NCBI RefSeq assembly: GCF_034190915.1
Contig: NW_026947507.1
Coordinates: forward strand, 14,332,501 to 14,396,500
Direction of reading: 5' to 3'
DNA length: 64,000 nucleotides
From: Cavia porcellus
Lineage: Eukaryota > Chordata > Mammalia > Rodentia > Caviidae
Positions 23,545 through 35,100 of this stretch are shown here, piece by piece. The position numbers were made by a program, and so were the translations under genes. The number at the start of each line of letters is the position of its first letter. Positions within the stretch are counted from its first letter, which is position 1. The notes beneath the pieces were generated by a model that was not told the origin of the DNA, made no database searches, and worked only from the letters and a program-made list of their open reading frames with translations.

Positions 23545-23919
23545 TGTTATGTTTTGTGTCTGGAAGCCACCCCCAAACCTTATATGGTCATGGGGGGAAG
23601 GCATTTGAGTATAGTATTTGTGATTGGTTCATTGTCTAGTGTTGGAATTGGCAATGTGAGTGCTGCACCCGCCCAGGGAGGGAAGCTGGCATACAATATA
23701 AGGGAAGAAAGGAGGTGTGTTTTCCCCTTTGTGCCCCTTTTACTTTTGTTGGCTTTGGTACTTAAAGCCACCATGAATGTTAACTCTCAGCCACCCTGCC
23801 TTGGAGCTAGCTGAATATGGACTGAAACCTCCAAAAACTGTAAGCTAGATAAGCCTTTCTTTCCTTCATTTTGGGTATTATCATTTTGTCTCAGCAATGA
23901 GAGAAAAGTAACCAAGATA
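23545..23919 (+). mobile_element. ERVL-MaLR-type 3' LTR
   Basis: Starts TGTTATGTTTTGTGTCTGG, shows ACAATATAAGGGAAG (TATA-like, about 23693) and ends GAGAAAAGTAACCAAGATA. The AATAAA site is degraded here (TAGATAAGCC). It is closely similar, in inverted orientation, to the solo LTR at 62618-62978. Confidence 0.82.
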
Positions 23920-23924
23920 TTGTT

Positions 23925-24535
23925 GCCCCAAAAGCTGAAATTTTTTCAGCTCCGACATGATGTCATATGAGGAAAAGCCCATTCCATGTTTTCTGCACAA
24001 AATTATCTAAAAATATTGTATAAAATTACCTTCAGGCTACATATATATGAAATATAAATGAAATCTGTGCTTAGACTTGGCTCACATCTCTAAGAAAGCT
24101 CATCATCACTGGCAAATATTCCCAAACCCAAAAACATCCAGAATCTGGATGAATTCTGGTCCCAAGCATTTCAGGTAAGGAATGGCTTTTTAAAAATCTT
24201 ATAAAACTTTCCTAAATTAAAATAATTTTTCAGAGTTTATTGCTTACACTTAATTATTTAATTCTCTGGGCTTTATTTTGGCATATGACATGAAGATCTC
24301 TCTTCAAAAGTTAACATATGATTATAATATTTATTAAACAATTTTAGTTTTATTCACTTATCTCAAATGTTGCATTTATCACATATACTTTCTTCAAAAC
24401 AACTTCAGGGGATCCATTTAGATCAACTCTAGATCTGATTCATATTATCTCTTTCCATTATCAGCTCATCTAATATTGCATCTATTTTCAAGTTTTTGTT
24501 GGCTATTACTTCCTAATTACTTAGTGTATGTGTAT
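23925..24535. other. unassigned DNA
   Basis: No recognisable gene or repeat family. Confidence 0.4.
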
Positions 24536-24539
24536 TTGT

Positions 24540-24720
24540 CTTTATAGCAGGAGAAAGGATCCACGACCTTAGCACTAAACTACATATGTAGCCCTTTTTA
24601 TTTTTTATTTTGAGACAGGATCTCACTAAATTGCTAAGTTGTCCAGGCTGGGGACAAATTTGTGATCCATTTGACTTACCCTCCCAGAGTACTGGGAGTA
24701 TAGTAGTTAATTTTGGGTTT
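24540..24720 (-). mobile_element. composite B1+ID SINE, minus strand
   Basis: 24596-24720 is a minus-strand B1 (TTTTGAGACAGGATCTCACT...CCAGGCTGG); 24540-24595 is a decayed ID core in the same orientation on its 3' side. The same B1-then-ID order occurs at 25834-26025, so it is a composite SINE family and not two independent insertions. Confidence 0.65.
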
Positions 24721-24724
24721 TGAT

Positions 24725-25830
24725 ACATAAGGGAAAGAGTGAAAAAATATGGTAACAGGCACTTTTAACAAATAGAACTTTTCTCATATTTGACACCTCA
24801 GGTTTTGATAATGTTATCAGTAGGAATCTGTGTAAGAATCCTTTTTCTTGTAACTCTAAAATTTTCTAGTCTGAGATGCTGCGAATAAATGAGCAGATAA
24901 AGTTGTTGTCATCTAATGCAACAGGTTAAATTTTTCTGGTGGACAGCAGACCTACTGCCACAACACATGGACCAAAACAATTAGGATTTAGATCACATTT
25001 CTAAGATGCCAAGTTGCCAATTAAAAAATTAAAAAATTTAGTCCGTCAATCCATTTCTTTGTTTCTATGATTCCAAGCATGTACTACTCTTCCACTGATT
25101 TAACTAACTCACAGTTCAGTTGGGGCACCAGGAGGGAAGAACCTTAAAGTAGCATCTTATTTAAAACATACAGACACACACACCACTGTGGGTCTTGCTG
25201 AGAGTTTGCATGCTCCATGTATAGATTGTGCAAACATCTTCACAGTACAGATGGCTCGAGAAGCATCTTGTGATAAAGTGACTTGAAGCAAAAGACCATT
25301 GGTGGCCTTAGATTGTTAGTAGTTAAATATGATATGGATTCTGTAATCAGGATCCACTAAATGAAAACACCGGGTACAACAGTTTGTACTTCTTGTGCCA
25401 AGTTAAGTTTCTCTGTGGACTTCAAGAGCTCTTTTAAATGTTGTTTTATTATATTTGTAATTAGCCGGTGTGAAGAAAGCCTCTTAGTTTCTGCAGTGAT
25501 GCATTGCTGCTTTCATTACAACAAATACCCCTGACCCCTGGTGCCTAACTGTAAACAATGATAGTTACCAGCCTCATTAGAAGACTAGCAGATGGCTTAT
25601 AAAGTCCTCACTGGAGTTTCAACCCATTTGTGGCTTGCAGTGCACAAATGTTTATCTTTAAACAGTTTCAAATATGTCAGAAGGGGTTTGCATTCTGTTT
25701 TCATTAGTATTAATGCATTCTGATCTTAACAAGGAAAAATTCTTTGATCATACTTCTTTGTTTGTTTGTTTGCTTATTCTATGTGAACTAACTTTTCAGA
25801 AGGTTTTCTGAGTTCTCTCCTTAATACCAA
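24725..25830. other. repeat-poor single-copy DNA
   Basis: About 1.1 kb without recognised repeats. 25480-25740 has a homeodomain-site-like AT-rich texture (TTAGTATTAATGCATTC). A conserved non-coding element is possible but not shown. Confidence 0.35.
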
Positions 25831-25833
25831 ACA

Positions 25834-26025
25834 AAAGCTGGGGGAAGTGGTAATATGCCAGTAATCCTGGATACTCAGGAGGCTGAGGCGAGAGGATTGG
25901 AAGTTCAAGACTAGCCGGGGCAATTTAGGAATAACCCACCTCCAAATGAAAAATATTAGAAGAGCTGAGAATGTTGCTCTCTAGTAGAGTATCCTTGAGT
26001 TCAAGCCCCAGTACAGAAAAAAAAG
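25834..26025 (+). mobile_element. composite B1+ID SINE, plus strand
   Basis: B1 part with GCCAGTAATCCTGGATACTC and AGGAGGCTGAGGCGAGAGGA, then an ID core with AGTTCAAGCCCCAGTAC (B box) and an A-tail of eight. Diverged. Confidence 0.7.
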
Positions 26026-26054
26026 TCAAACTTCTGTCAATTTCTCATTTTTAA

Positions 26055-26130
26055 TTTTTACTCATTCTATGAATATTTATCTGAACTCCTACTATGGGCT
26101 AGGCTAAAAATATTAGGAATATGATGAATG
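26055..26130 (-). mobile_element. L2 fragment
   Basis: TATTTATCTGAACTCCTACTATGGGCTAGGC fits the 'active 3' end' motif of L2 in minus orientation (shown here in two parts because of length). Short and old. Confidence 0.45.
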
Positions 26131-26394
26131 TAGTAAACTAAATTTTCAAGTAATATCTGCTGAAAATACTTTGTGAAGGACTGAAATTAAAGTTTGATTT
26201 TATATAATGATGCTCAGTTCTTAAAATAGTACTTAAATGCTATTTTTAAACCACCATATAACTTTTGCTATAATTATTTTTTCTATACTCTAAATTGCTA
26301 AAAATTAGAAAAATTGCCATACATCAGTTTAAGGCTTTTCTTAGGCATAAACAAAATATTCAGCCCTAAGTGTTGCCCAGACAATAGTAAACAT

Positions 26395-26600
26395 GAATTG
26401 AGTACCTACTATGTGTCAGCACTTACCTAGGCTAAGGATTTAAGTAAAGTCTGAGCAACCCAGGAGCAGATACTATTTTTCTCTGTTACTAATAAGAATA
26501 GAGCTTAAAAATATTAGTTAACTTGCCCAAGTTCTATTCAGGGACCTGTGGCTGATCCCTGATTCAAGGGTAGGCAGTAGACTCCCGATCCCATGCCATG
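26395..26600 (-). mobile_element. MIR SINE, near full length, minus strand
   Basis: TTGAGTACCTACTATGTGTCAG start, a TTACTAATAAGAATAGAGCTT centre and AACTTGCCCAAGTTCTATTCAG then GACTCCCGATCCCATGCC end. This is the order of the mammalian-wide MIR core read in reverse. Confidence 0.7.
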
Positions 26601-26699
26601 TCTGTTACAGGTTCATTCCAACAGGCTTTCCTTGTAGACACCCATATTCTGGGAGGAACAAACTGACCTTGTAATCACTCTTAGCACCATTTGGGAGGC

Positions 26700-26945
26700 T
26701 ACATTTATGAGTACTATGCCTTTGTTCATCGTGATTCAAATCTTGGCTCTGCCACTTAAAGCTGTATACTTGGGGTAAGTTAGTTAATCTCACTGTGACT
26801 TGTTTCCCTACAAATAGCATTGAAGATATTTGTAGTACCTATCTCAAATAGTTGACATGAGAAAAAAAATGAGTTAATATATACAAAACATTTAAGAGAG
26901 TATGTTGTGCAGTAGATACTATTCATTGCATAATTGACTAGGGTT
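26700..26945 (+). mobile_element. MIR SINE, plus strand
   Basis: GATTCAAATCTTGGCTCTGCC, TTACTTGGGGTAAGTTAGTTAATCTC-type core, then GTACCTATCTCAAATAGTTG and ATGAGTTAATATATA, in MIR order. Well preserved for its age. Confidence 0.8.
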
Positions 26946-26984
26946 ACTGCTATGATTAGCAATATTATTAAAGAGTTGCAGCTG

Positions 26985-27080
26985 TATGTTATGAGACAAA
27001 CTTGTAATCTCAGCTACTTGGGAGGCTGAGGCAAGAGGGTAACAAGGCCAGCCTGGGCAACTTAGCCAGACCATGTCTCA
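26985..27080 (+). mobile_element. B1-like SINE
   Basis: AACTTGTAATCTCAGCTACT, GGAGGCTGAGGCAAGAGGG, GGCCAGCCTGGGCAACTTAG, CCATGTCTCAAAGAGAAAG. Its A-rich tail has turned into the GA microsatellite that follows. Confidence 0.75.
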
Positions 27081-27100
27081 AAGAGAAAGAGAGAGACAGA

Positions 27101-27158
<58 letters not shown>

Positions 27159-27270
27159 AGAGACAGAGAGAGAGAGACAGAGCAGAGACAGAGCAGAGAC
27201 AGAGAGACAGAGAGACAGAGAGAGAGAGAGACAGAGAGGAGAAAAGAAAAAGAGAAAGAGAGAGAAAGCA
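27081..27270 (+). repeat. (GA)n / GACAGA microsatellite
   Basis: About 190 bp of GA repeats with CAGAGA and GACAGA interruptions, arisen at the 3' end of a B1. Open frames on both strands here are low-complexity artefacts. Confidence 0.97.
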
Positions 27271-27274
27271 ATCA

Positions 27275-27985
27275 AGTGAGTGAGCTGGTGATGTATCTTA
27301 GTGTTAGAACAGCCATGTGCTCAATTTCCAGTTGAAGAGAAAAAGGTCAGCTGGTCTTATCTGAGCTCAATGTGTCCATACAGGAATTCATGACCAAAGT
27401 TGCTACATCTTCAGATTTTAAGGTGAAGATAGAAATCTAGATTTTTTAAAACATATGACGCCACCAGATTTCTAAACGTCACCACCTAATGACTTTCAAA
27501 ACTGTTGAGTGAGTTAAAGAATAAAGAAAATGTGTCTATGAGCCAAATTCAGCTCACCATAGCCAGTTTGTAATTTTTGTTGGAGGAACCAAGGTAAAAA
27601 GCTACAGAATAAGAACCAGAGAATAGGTAGACCCCAGTGTACCATGCATGGGGCATAGGCCACTTGGAGTAGGCCGGTGTCTATGTGTGAGGGAGGCTTG
27701 TTCACTATGTGTGTCATTTTCCAGGTTTCATCTGGTCTGATGGGTTTGGGTCACCTGAGGTGTTGTTGGCATTTAAGAATTTTGTGGAGTATCACGTGCT
27801 TCATGTTTTTTATTTTTTTAAAGATAAAAATTTAGAGGTGATTACTTACTGCAAAACAAACAGGAACTGAATGCTAAAGAAAAGTTTCCAGAAACCATCG
27901 TCTTCAAATTATTCACAGAGATGTCTCTCATAACATTTAAACTGATGTGGCCACAAATTTCCTTGGAAATTTAAACATTTCATTG
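27275..27985. other. unassigned DNA
   Basis: No recognisable gene or repeat family. Confidence 0.4.
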
Positions 27986-27987
27986 AT

Positions 27988-28074
27988 TGTTTTTCTTTTT
28001 TAGTACCAGGGATCGAATTCATGACCTCATACTTGCCAGACAGGTACTTATGCCACTGAGCTATATCCTTGGCC
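27988..28074 (-). mobile_element. ID-type SINE, older copy
   Basis: Minus-strand ID core with ATCCTTGGCC end and a B box GAATTCGATCCC region; tail shortened to AGTACTAAAAAAGAAAAA. An imperfect flanking duplication TT(A)A(A)CATTTCA(T)TGAT is visible on both sides. Confidence 0.75.
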
Positions 28075-28079
28075 AAAAT

Positions 28080-28500
28080 TTCAATGATCATACTATGTTT
28101 CTTTTCATTTCTAAGATGATTCCACCAATATATCTAGGCTCTGTGATAACACGCTGTGCTTTACAAAACAAGGCTTAAATATTCTAAAAATATTCTAAGA
28201 AACCCACTGGACTCTGCTTCTCTGCCAGGTCTATCAGCCTCTGAGTCCTTCACATCCTGAATGTCCCCGCTTGCATCACCCTGGCCTGGACTCTTGTCTC
28301 CTGAACTGCTCTCAACAGGGCTTCCAGCTGCTCTACCAGCTGCCTAGGATAAAGCCTAGCAGATAAAAATACACTGAGATAGACGCAGAGCCTGAAAACT
28401 TCAGTAATGGTTAATGAGTATCCATGTTAAATAAATAAATAAATTCAAAAAGAAATACTCATAGGATTAAATAAAGAGCAATTAAATAAAGCCCCATTCT
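28080..28500. other. unassigned DNA
   Basis: No recognisable gene or repeat family; short AAAT run at 28428-28442. Confidence 0.4.
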
Positions 28501-28780
28501 TTTCATTTATTAATTCCCTGCCAAACATGTATTGATCTTCAGCTATGTCCCAGGCACCATCGGGGACATGGAGGACAGTGAACAGGACACAAGCTCTGTC
28601 CTGGGGCACCTGACAGGAGGGACAGCCCAATGAAAACAAAGGCCCAGAGATGAGAACTGGACAAGGGAAATCAGGGGCGGCTTCTCGGAGGAGGCAGACT
28701 GCCAGCTCAGCCTGTGTCTCATTAGAAGGGAGTGGACTCCCTGGGAGGGATTAGGTAGCTAAGGCCCGCATTACTCAGCA
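28500..28780 (-). mobile_element. L2 LINE fragment
   Basis: Minus-orientation L2 3' end: TATGTCCCAGGCACC, GACATGGAGGACAGTGAACAGG, TGTCCTGGGGCACCTGAC, then GGCGGCTTCTCGGAGGAGGC. Confidence 0.65.
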
Positions 28781-31060
28781 CCTCCTAGGGGACAGGCCCT
28801 GTCACCCCAGCACTGTACAGTGAAGACCCAGGCTCCAGTCCTGCCAGACCCTTTCCTCCTTCAAGCTTTGGGAGAAGGAAGCAGCGCTGTCCTCTCTCCA
28901 CTGCCGCGCACACCGTATTGATCTCACTGCTGTCTCTGGCCCTTCCCACCCCCCTGGTGCAGTGTTCCTGTTCCCTAGAACCGAAAGGGAACCTGTGGCT
29001 TGCTTAGACTCGGCCGTCTTCAGCAGAGGAACGGGTTGTTCAGTTCAGCTTCTTGCCTGCAAGGGGCGCAAAAACAAAAAGCATCTCAAAACCAGAGCAG
29101 TGGATGGTGAGCTGCTCCGGTGAAGGATGGAAATGCTCTCTCTTAGCTGTCACGGGTCGTCTGTGGGGCCGGGGGTCATTTTGTTCAAGCTGCCAGAACG
29201 CCAAGCAATGACACCACTCCGAGGGTTAAATGCATGTGTCACACTCAAAATGCAATTGTGCTGAGAGCACTTGGCGAGTGGGTGGTTGTTTTAGAGTAAG
29301 CTGGGTTCTTAAAATAGGAATGTGCGCTTGCCGGGAATTGGAAGACCACGATTCAAGGTGCAGCAAAGGCCTCGCCAGCAAATTGCTGTGCCTGGGCCAG
29401 CGTGGGGGTAGGGAGTGCTGGGAGGACTAATGACTTGAGTTGGAGTGAAAACCAGAATAAAAGTCTTTGTATTCAATTTCCTCTCCCTTGAAGCCCACTA
29501 CCCTGTGGGAGCCATACATAATTGATGATATTACCATGCAACAGTAGGACTACAGAGATACACTAATATTGACGAACACTTTTTCATTTTTATTGCACTT
29601 TTCAGGTATGCCAAAAAACATTAAAAGTTCATAAAAGAAAATAACTTGGCTCGGTTGTGGCTGATCTCATACCTGAAAATGAGTGCGTGGTACCACAAGC
29701 TCACCAGCCATCTGCGTTTATTGGGACAGTCCCATTTTTCACTATCTGTGGGCCCAGATGTCTGGACGTTCCAGATAAACTCTTGGGTTTGGATACTGGC
29801 TTTTACCAGAAGCAGCACAGTCCTAGGAGGATTCAGTTCCATCTGATTCCAGAAATACACTGGAGAAAGAAGTAGACAAGGTAAACAAGAGGCTAAATTT
29901 GTCAGCTGATGAGTATTTATTGTATTAGGCAATATTGATTGGTTTTAAAGTTTATCCCTCAAATGGTAGCTACCATCTAGTGGACTGCACAACAGTTGAA
30001 ACTTTGCTAAGCTCATAGCTCCTACTGCTGCAGCCATTGTGTTGAATTTTTTTCTCAAAAAAGCAGAAAGCACTAATCCTTCCATGCTTATACATTTTGG
30101 AAAGATGGGTTAGTTTCTAGCCCTTTAGTGGTTATACTTAGGTTCTCCTCCTCCCCCAAATCAAGCAAGAATCCATCATCTGACACTGCCAGAAACTCAG
30201 ACTTCCTGACAGTCAGTGCCTTAGCTCCAGCAGTGACCAGTTCCAGGCTGAAGGGGGGGATTGGTGGCACTTCTGAGCTGAAGCGGGTGACACCAGTGGC
30301 TACTGGTTCAGGAACACGGAGGGTTTGGATCTGGAGAGTCTCTGAAGCCCACAGTGGACTTCATGTGAACTGAGATGAATCACAATCGTGCTAAATCACT
30401 GAGATTTCAGTGTTTGTCACCCTTGCTTATCGATCATTGCCAGCACATGCAAGGAGACTATCTTTTTTTAAGACAAGAACAAAACCATGAATCAATTATT
30501 CGTGCTCCTGTTATAGACAAAAAGACATAATGGAAAACTCGGGGGGGGGCACTTTCTCTTTGGAGACTGTGACTCACCATTCTCTGTTCCCAGGGGTGAC
30601 AGATGACACCCCAAATTCTGAAGGCTCGTGACAATCCAATTCAGGAATATCTGTCCTCTACCACCCACACTTGTAGAGAAAGCGTGAGCTCTGATGCCAG
30701 AAACCCAAATTAGCTTTTGATATTTAACACCACTTAATCTTGTCTATTTACTTATTTAAAATGACTGTAACTTTCTTAGTTTCAAGTATGCATGAAAGTA
30801 CACTTTGTACTTTCTGGAAGACGAGTATCTTCTGAAACACATAATTTTGAAATAATTTTAGATTCTTTTTCCCCCCGTTAGGCTGCCATCAAGCAGTGCT
30901 ATTCCCATCACAAAGCTTCCAAAGCACTCTCATGCGGCACCTTCATCTCAAATACACTAAATGTTTAAACTTTCCCTGCCTTTTGGATGTATATTCAAGC
31001 GTAGGGTAGGTGGGCTAACAAAAGAAAGTCAGTTGTCTTTCAAAGTTTCATCTGAGAAGC
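28781..31060. other. repeat-poor single-copy DNA
   Basis: 2.3 kb with no recognised retroelement, GC-richer at 28800-29430. Open frames of 60-103 codons occur on both strands but overlap one another and show no domain. An exon cannot be excluded; none is supported. Confidence 0.4.
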
Positions 31061-31795
31061 TGTTGTGGTTTGGATCTTAAATGTGTCCCCTGTATTCACA
31101 TGTTGAAGGCTTGGTCCCATATTTGACAGCTTCCCATCACTGGGACAAAATACTTGACATATGAAATTTTAAGGGAGCAAGGATTTTTGACCATCACTTT
31201 CGAGGATTCAGATCCATGATCAGCTAGCTCTAAGGTAGAAGCATCACAGCAGAGGGTCATGAGAGAGCAAAGCGTCTCTATTCATGGTGACTGAAGAACA
31301 GAGGAGACAAACAGCACCGAAGAGTAAGGGAACAGAAACCAGACTTAGTCCTCAAGGTACTGTATTTTAACACACCCAGATACACCCAGAAGGGTGCTTT
31401 GCAAATCCCCTAGGCAGCTTCCAAGTCAAGCAAGTTAAACAATTAAGCGTAATCGCCGCAGTATCCAGTGCAGTTATGTACAGAGTGGAACCTTGGGAGG
31501 TAGTCTGGTCAGAACTGTTCGACCTCATGAAACGTTGAGTCCATTTATGAAGTCACAGTTTAATGAGCTGTCTTATAAAAAAGCAAGCTCTCTTTGCTTT
31601 CTGGCCACCATAAGGCAAGCAGCTTTCCAACTCTTTCTACCGTGATGTACTTCCTGGCTGTTGGCCTAAAATTAGCTAGGCCAAGTGGCTATGGCCTGAA
31701 ATCTTTGAAATAGTGATCCAGAATAAGCCTTGCCTCCTTTAAATTGATTTCTCTCAGTTATTTTTTCTCCAGAAAGCTGACTAGCACTGAAGTTT
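31061..31795 (+). mobile_element. MaLR-type LTR split by a nested repeat
   Basis: Starts TGTTGTGGTTTGGATCTTAA (31061-31125) and resumes near 31480, ending TCCAGAAAGCTGACTAGCAC. The second part carries CTTATAAAAAAGCAAGC (TATA-like) and GAATAAGCC (polyadenylation-like). Confidence 0.65.
31126..31480 (-). mobile_element. LTR-type fragment nested in LTR
   Basis: CATCACTGGGACAAAATACTTGAC...GGGAGCAAGGATTTTTGACC has the reversed LTR end pattern seen in the minus-strand LTRs at 47362 and 62618. Right boundary approximate. Confidence 0.5.
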
Positions 31796-31799
31796 ACTT

Positions 31800-32235
31800 G
31801 GTTTAAAATTCATGCTGGCAGAGTGATGGAGGCTGCCTTCAGAAAAAAGTTTTATTTCATTGATAGCCTCACCGTGAGCTGTAAATAGAGAACAGTGAAA
31901 CTTGATTGGAGAAAGAGAGTAGGGAGAAGGAAATGATTAATACACTCAGTTTCTCTCAAGTGCAAAGAAATTGCAGTGAGCTGTAAAGTTTGGGTATGTG
32001 TGTAACTTTTTATTTTCCCTTGATGTATGATTAGGTTTACTAGCTCTTGATATTTAACACTTACACCCCAGCTGTAGTAGCAACATATTTTATATTCATT
32101 TGCAAATTATCTTTCAATCCAGCATATCTCCAGGAAAGGGAATAAAATCTTACTAAAGAACGTAAACTAGCTCTCATAAACTAGAATATTATATTTCTGT
32201 TGGAAGCTAAAAGGAAGGAGAGAGAACACAGGATT
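31800..32235. other. unassigned DNA
   Basis: No recognisable gene or repeat family. Confidence 0.4.
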
Positions 32236-32239
32236 TGCT

Positions 32240-32400
32240 AAGCACATAATATGATGGCTTGTTGCTACAATACACATTTCATCATTTATTCCTCACTACC
32301 ACCCTGAAGATAGAAATTATCTCTGTTTTATAGATGAGGATACTGAGCCTTGAGAGAATTATGGACACTTCCCAAATTCAGGCAGCTGGTCCTGCCAGGG
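32240..32400 (-). mobile_element. MIR SINE, minus strand
   Basis: TTTATTCCTCACTACCACCC, TTTTATAGATGAGGATACTGAG and CAAATTCAGGCAGCTGG, in reverse MIR order. Confidence 0.7.
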
Positions 32401-32404
32401 AAAT

Positions 32405-34235
32405 GGGAGACTGCATACAGACCTGGTGTATCCCACTCCAGAGTTAATGGACTTTTCCCATTGTGGCACAGGAAGATCGCACCACATAAATCTGTACAAG
32501 TCACATCTATTCAAGTAGCTCTCCAAAGGTTTAGGGTGTGCGTTTTCAGCAGAGACAAACTCCAGCAGGACTCTAGCAATGTTAGCAGGACTAATGTTGG
32601 TTCTTGGGAAGGAGCAGAAATCTTACTCTTGTTATAAAGCATCAATGTGCAGGAATAGACATCCACTACACCTGTGCCATTAAAATTTCGTAGAAGGACT
32701 GATTAGCAGGCGAAGGTCAGAAAAGATTCCTTCTGGGTGTATGATTAAAATGTCAAGGAATCTTGAGAAGGAGAAGGAGACAGATGCTGGAGGCTTGCAT
32801 GGCTGTCAAGTAAGTTGTTGAGTAGGTGAACCTGCTATTGGGACCAGAGGATGGAGCTGAACTGCAGCCACAGGCATCTCCTGCTCTTTCTCTTCCTCTC
32901 TGAGCAGGAAAGTTCAGAAAACCACAGCCAACAAGTGGAATCCATTGCTAGATTTACACTCAGCCTGTGTGTGCCAACTTTATTTTATGAACTTCTCCCA
33001 CACAGCAATGGAAAACAGGCAAGTGAAATGGATCAAAGTTCCTTTCCTTCAGCTTACTGGGGACCCTTGAAGTGGCAGCACTTGCTTGGACAAAGATTCA
33101 AAGGTCATCACATCTCTCCAAGTCACAGAGCCTCTGGGTGTCCTACTGGACCCAACCATGAGAGGTGTCATTGGCACCAAGGGTGAGGTAGGTTGAAGTC
33201 TTTTCAGAAAATGAAATTAATCTTCAGGTCTACTGAACAAATCTTTAAGTCTGCTCCATCAAATGGAATTTGAGACTTTTCTTCTGTGAGTTCAAGAATC
33301 TGCATGTCACTCACACAGAGCATTGTGGAGTGGCCACAAGAATTGGATTCTTTTATGTTACTTCCTTGCTTTTGATAGGACAGAACTTAGAAAGCATTTT
33401 CTGGAATTATGGTCTGCCATCATCTAAAAATTATATTGGCTGTAGTCCTGGGAATTTTTCTTTAAAGCCAAAAAACACAAACTAAAGAACAGGGCTCCAA
33501 TATCTTGTTCTTTCTCTGAATTGTAACTGGTCACAAATACATTCTTGCTAACTTTTGCCCTCATCTTGAAAGAGGCAAATACTATTAAGATTTTAAATGT
33601 GGGATAAAAGAGGAGCTCTGTTAATGGCAGAAGGAAAACTATACATATAGGTCACTTAACAACACACTCAGAAGAAGATGTCTCTGTGACCATAAATAAT
33701 TGGATTTCTTACCAGGAGCATACAATGCTTTAGATAACTTCTTTCCCCTTTATCAGGGGTTTTGATACCTGGTAGGAGGGAGCCGGGAGAGACACTTCAC
33801 AGGAGACAGAGGTAGATAAAAGGAAAGATCTGACAGTTGCCCTGACTACCACACAGTATCATTCACCTCAGCCTGGAGTCACTTGCTCGCCAGGCCAGCC
33901 CTGGGGTCCAGGGCAAGGCGAGCAGTTTACACAGCCAAGTAGGGTAGCTTGCTGGCTGGGGGCCTACATCAAAGTCGTCAACAAACATGAGAAGAAGATT
34001 TGTTCCTGTACAGAGATCAAGACGATAGTGCTTTCCTTGCAAAACCCCAGCACTGTGGTGGAAGGGTGCCTTCCACTTTAACACCAGTTCATTCTGAACT
34101 TTTGAGAGGGAGCAACACAATTAAGGGGATGGTGGAACGCCCTGTTTCTTTAGAAGCGAGCTCTTCCTGATAGCGTATTGTTCCATTAATGTCTTTCCCT
34201 GCACCAGCTCCAGATTTGCAGCAGAAATATCTTAC
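32405..34235. other. unassigned DNA
   Basis: 1.8 kb without recognised repeats. The longest frame is 111 codons (32851-33186 plus), starting ATGGAGCTGAAC with a hydrophobic stretch at residues 9-17. No domain, codon bias or splice context supports it as a gene. Confidence 0.35.
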
Positions 34236-34239
34236 TTGT

Positions 34240-34977
34240 CGTAACATTAAAGCTTTTAATCATATTTAAGTGTGCAGCTCAGTGGTGTTAAGGAAAATCA
34301 CTGTTGTACAACCATCACACCAATCATTTCCAATATTTATTCACCATTCCTGTCTAGAACACTGACTCTATTCTTCCCACTCCTCGGCCCCTGGTAAGCA
34401 TTGTTCTCCTTTGTGTTTCTATGAATTTACCCTTTCCAGGCACCTTATATAAGCCCAATCATGTATTTGTCCCGTGTCGGGTTTATTTCACTTGGCATAC
34501 CACTGTCAAGATTGATCCATGTTGTACAATGTTACAGAATACAGTTCATCCCCCCTCATCACTGAAGCCTTTTTTATTTGATTTTGGAGATGAGATCACC
34601 TTATGTCACCCAATTTGGCCTCAAACTGGCCTCAGCCTCCCGAATAAGTGGGATGCCCACCTTCTGTCTTAATCACTTGCAATGTTCTGTTCAGTGCTAC
34701 AAGAGTCATAAAGTTGTGTAACTACAATAACCATCCATCTCTGTAACTCTTTGCACGAGTGAAACTGAAATGATACACCCATCGCATAATAACTCCTCAT
34801 TCTTCCCTTTGCTCAGCCTCTCGAAGCACATTGTGCTTTCTGTCTCTACGACTTTGCTCAAGTACTTTATATTAGTGAGTCACACAGTACTTGTCTTTTG
34901 TAACTGGATTCTTTCACTTATCTTTATTTCTACCAGATTCACCTGTTACAGCCTTTGTTAGAATTTCATTCCTGTTA
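34240..34977 (-). mobile_element. ancient L1 (L1M-type) 3' end, minus strand
   Basis: Reversed L1 3' UTR landmarks: TAAGTGTGCAGCTCAGTGGT, ACAACCATCACACCAATCA, TATAAGCCCAATCATGTATTTG, TTTCACTTGGCATACCA, GATTGATCCATGTTG. A B1 SINE splits it at 34566-34668. Confidence 0.65.
34566..34668 (-). mobile_element. B1-like SINE
   Basis: TTTTGGAGATGAGATCACCTT, CAAACTGGCCTCAGCCTCCC, minus orientation. Confidence 0.6.
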
Positions 34978-35100
34978 ACAAAGCATGGTGGTACACACCT
35001 ATAATCCCAGCTACTCAGAAGGCTGAGGCCGGAGGACCACAAATGCCAAGCTGAACTGGGCAACTTACTGAGACCTTGTCTCAAAATAAAAAGCAAAGGG
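34978..35100 (+). mobile_element. B1-like SINE
   Basis: AAAGCATGGTGGTACACACC, CCCAGCTACTCAGAAGGCTG, CTGAACTGGGCAACTTACTG, GTCTCAAAATAAAAAGC. Complete body. Confidence 0.85.

Noticed and set aside
23401..23814. 137-codon plus-strand frame
   Set aside because: Crosses from MaLR internal region into the LTR; no protein family and the junction is non-coding in this class.
21575..23919. 5-bp target duplication around the two-LTR MaLR
   Set aside because: The bases before 21575 (CCATT) and after 23919 (TTGTT) do not match, so decay or imprecise ends prevent a call.
27073..27279. 65-69-codon frames rich in Arg-Glu or Ser-Leu
   Set aside because: Translation of a GA dinucleotide tract; low-complexity artefact.
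32851..33186. 111-codon frame with hydrophobic N-terminus as a secreted protein
   Set aside because: No second line of support: no splice signals, domain or codon bias, and it lies in otherwise featureless DNA.
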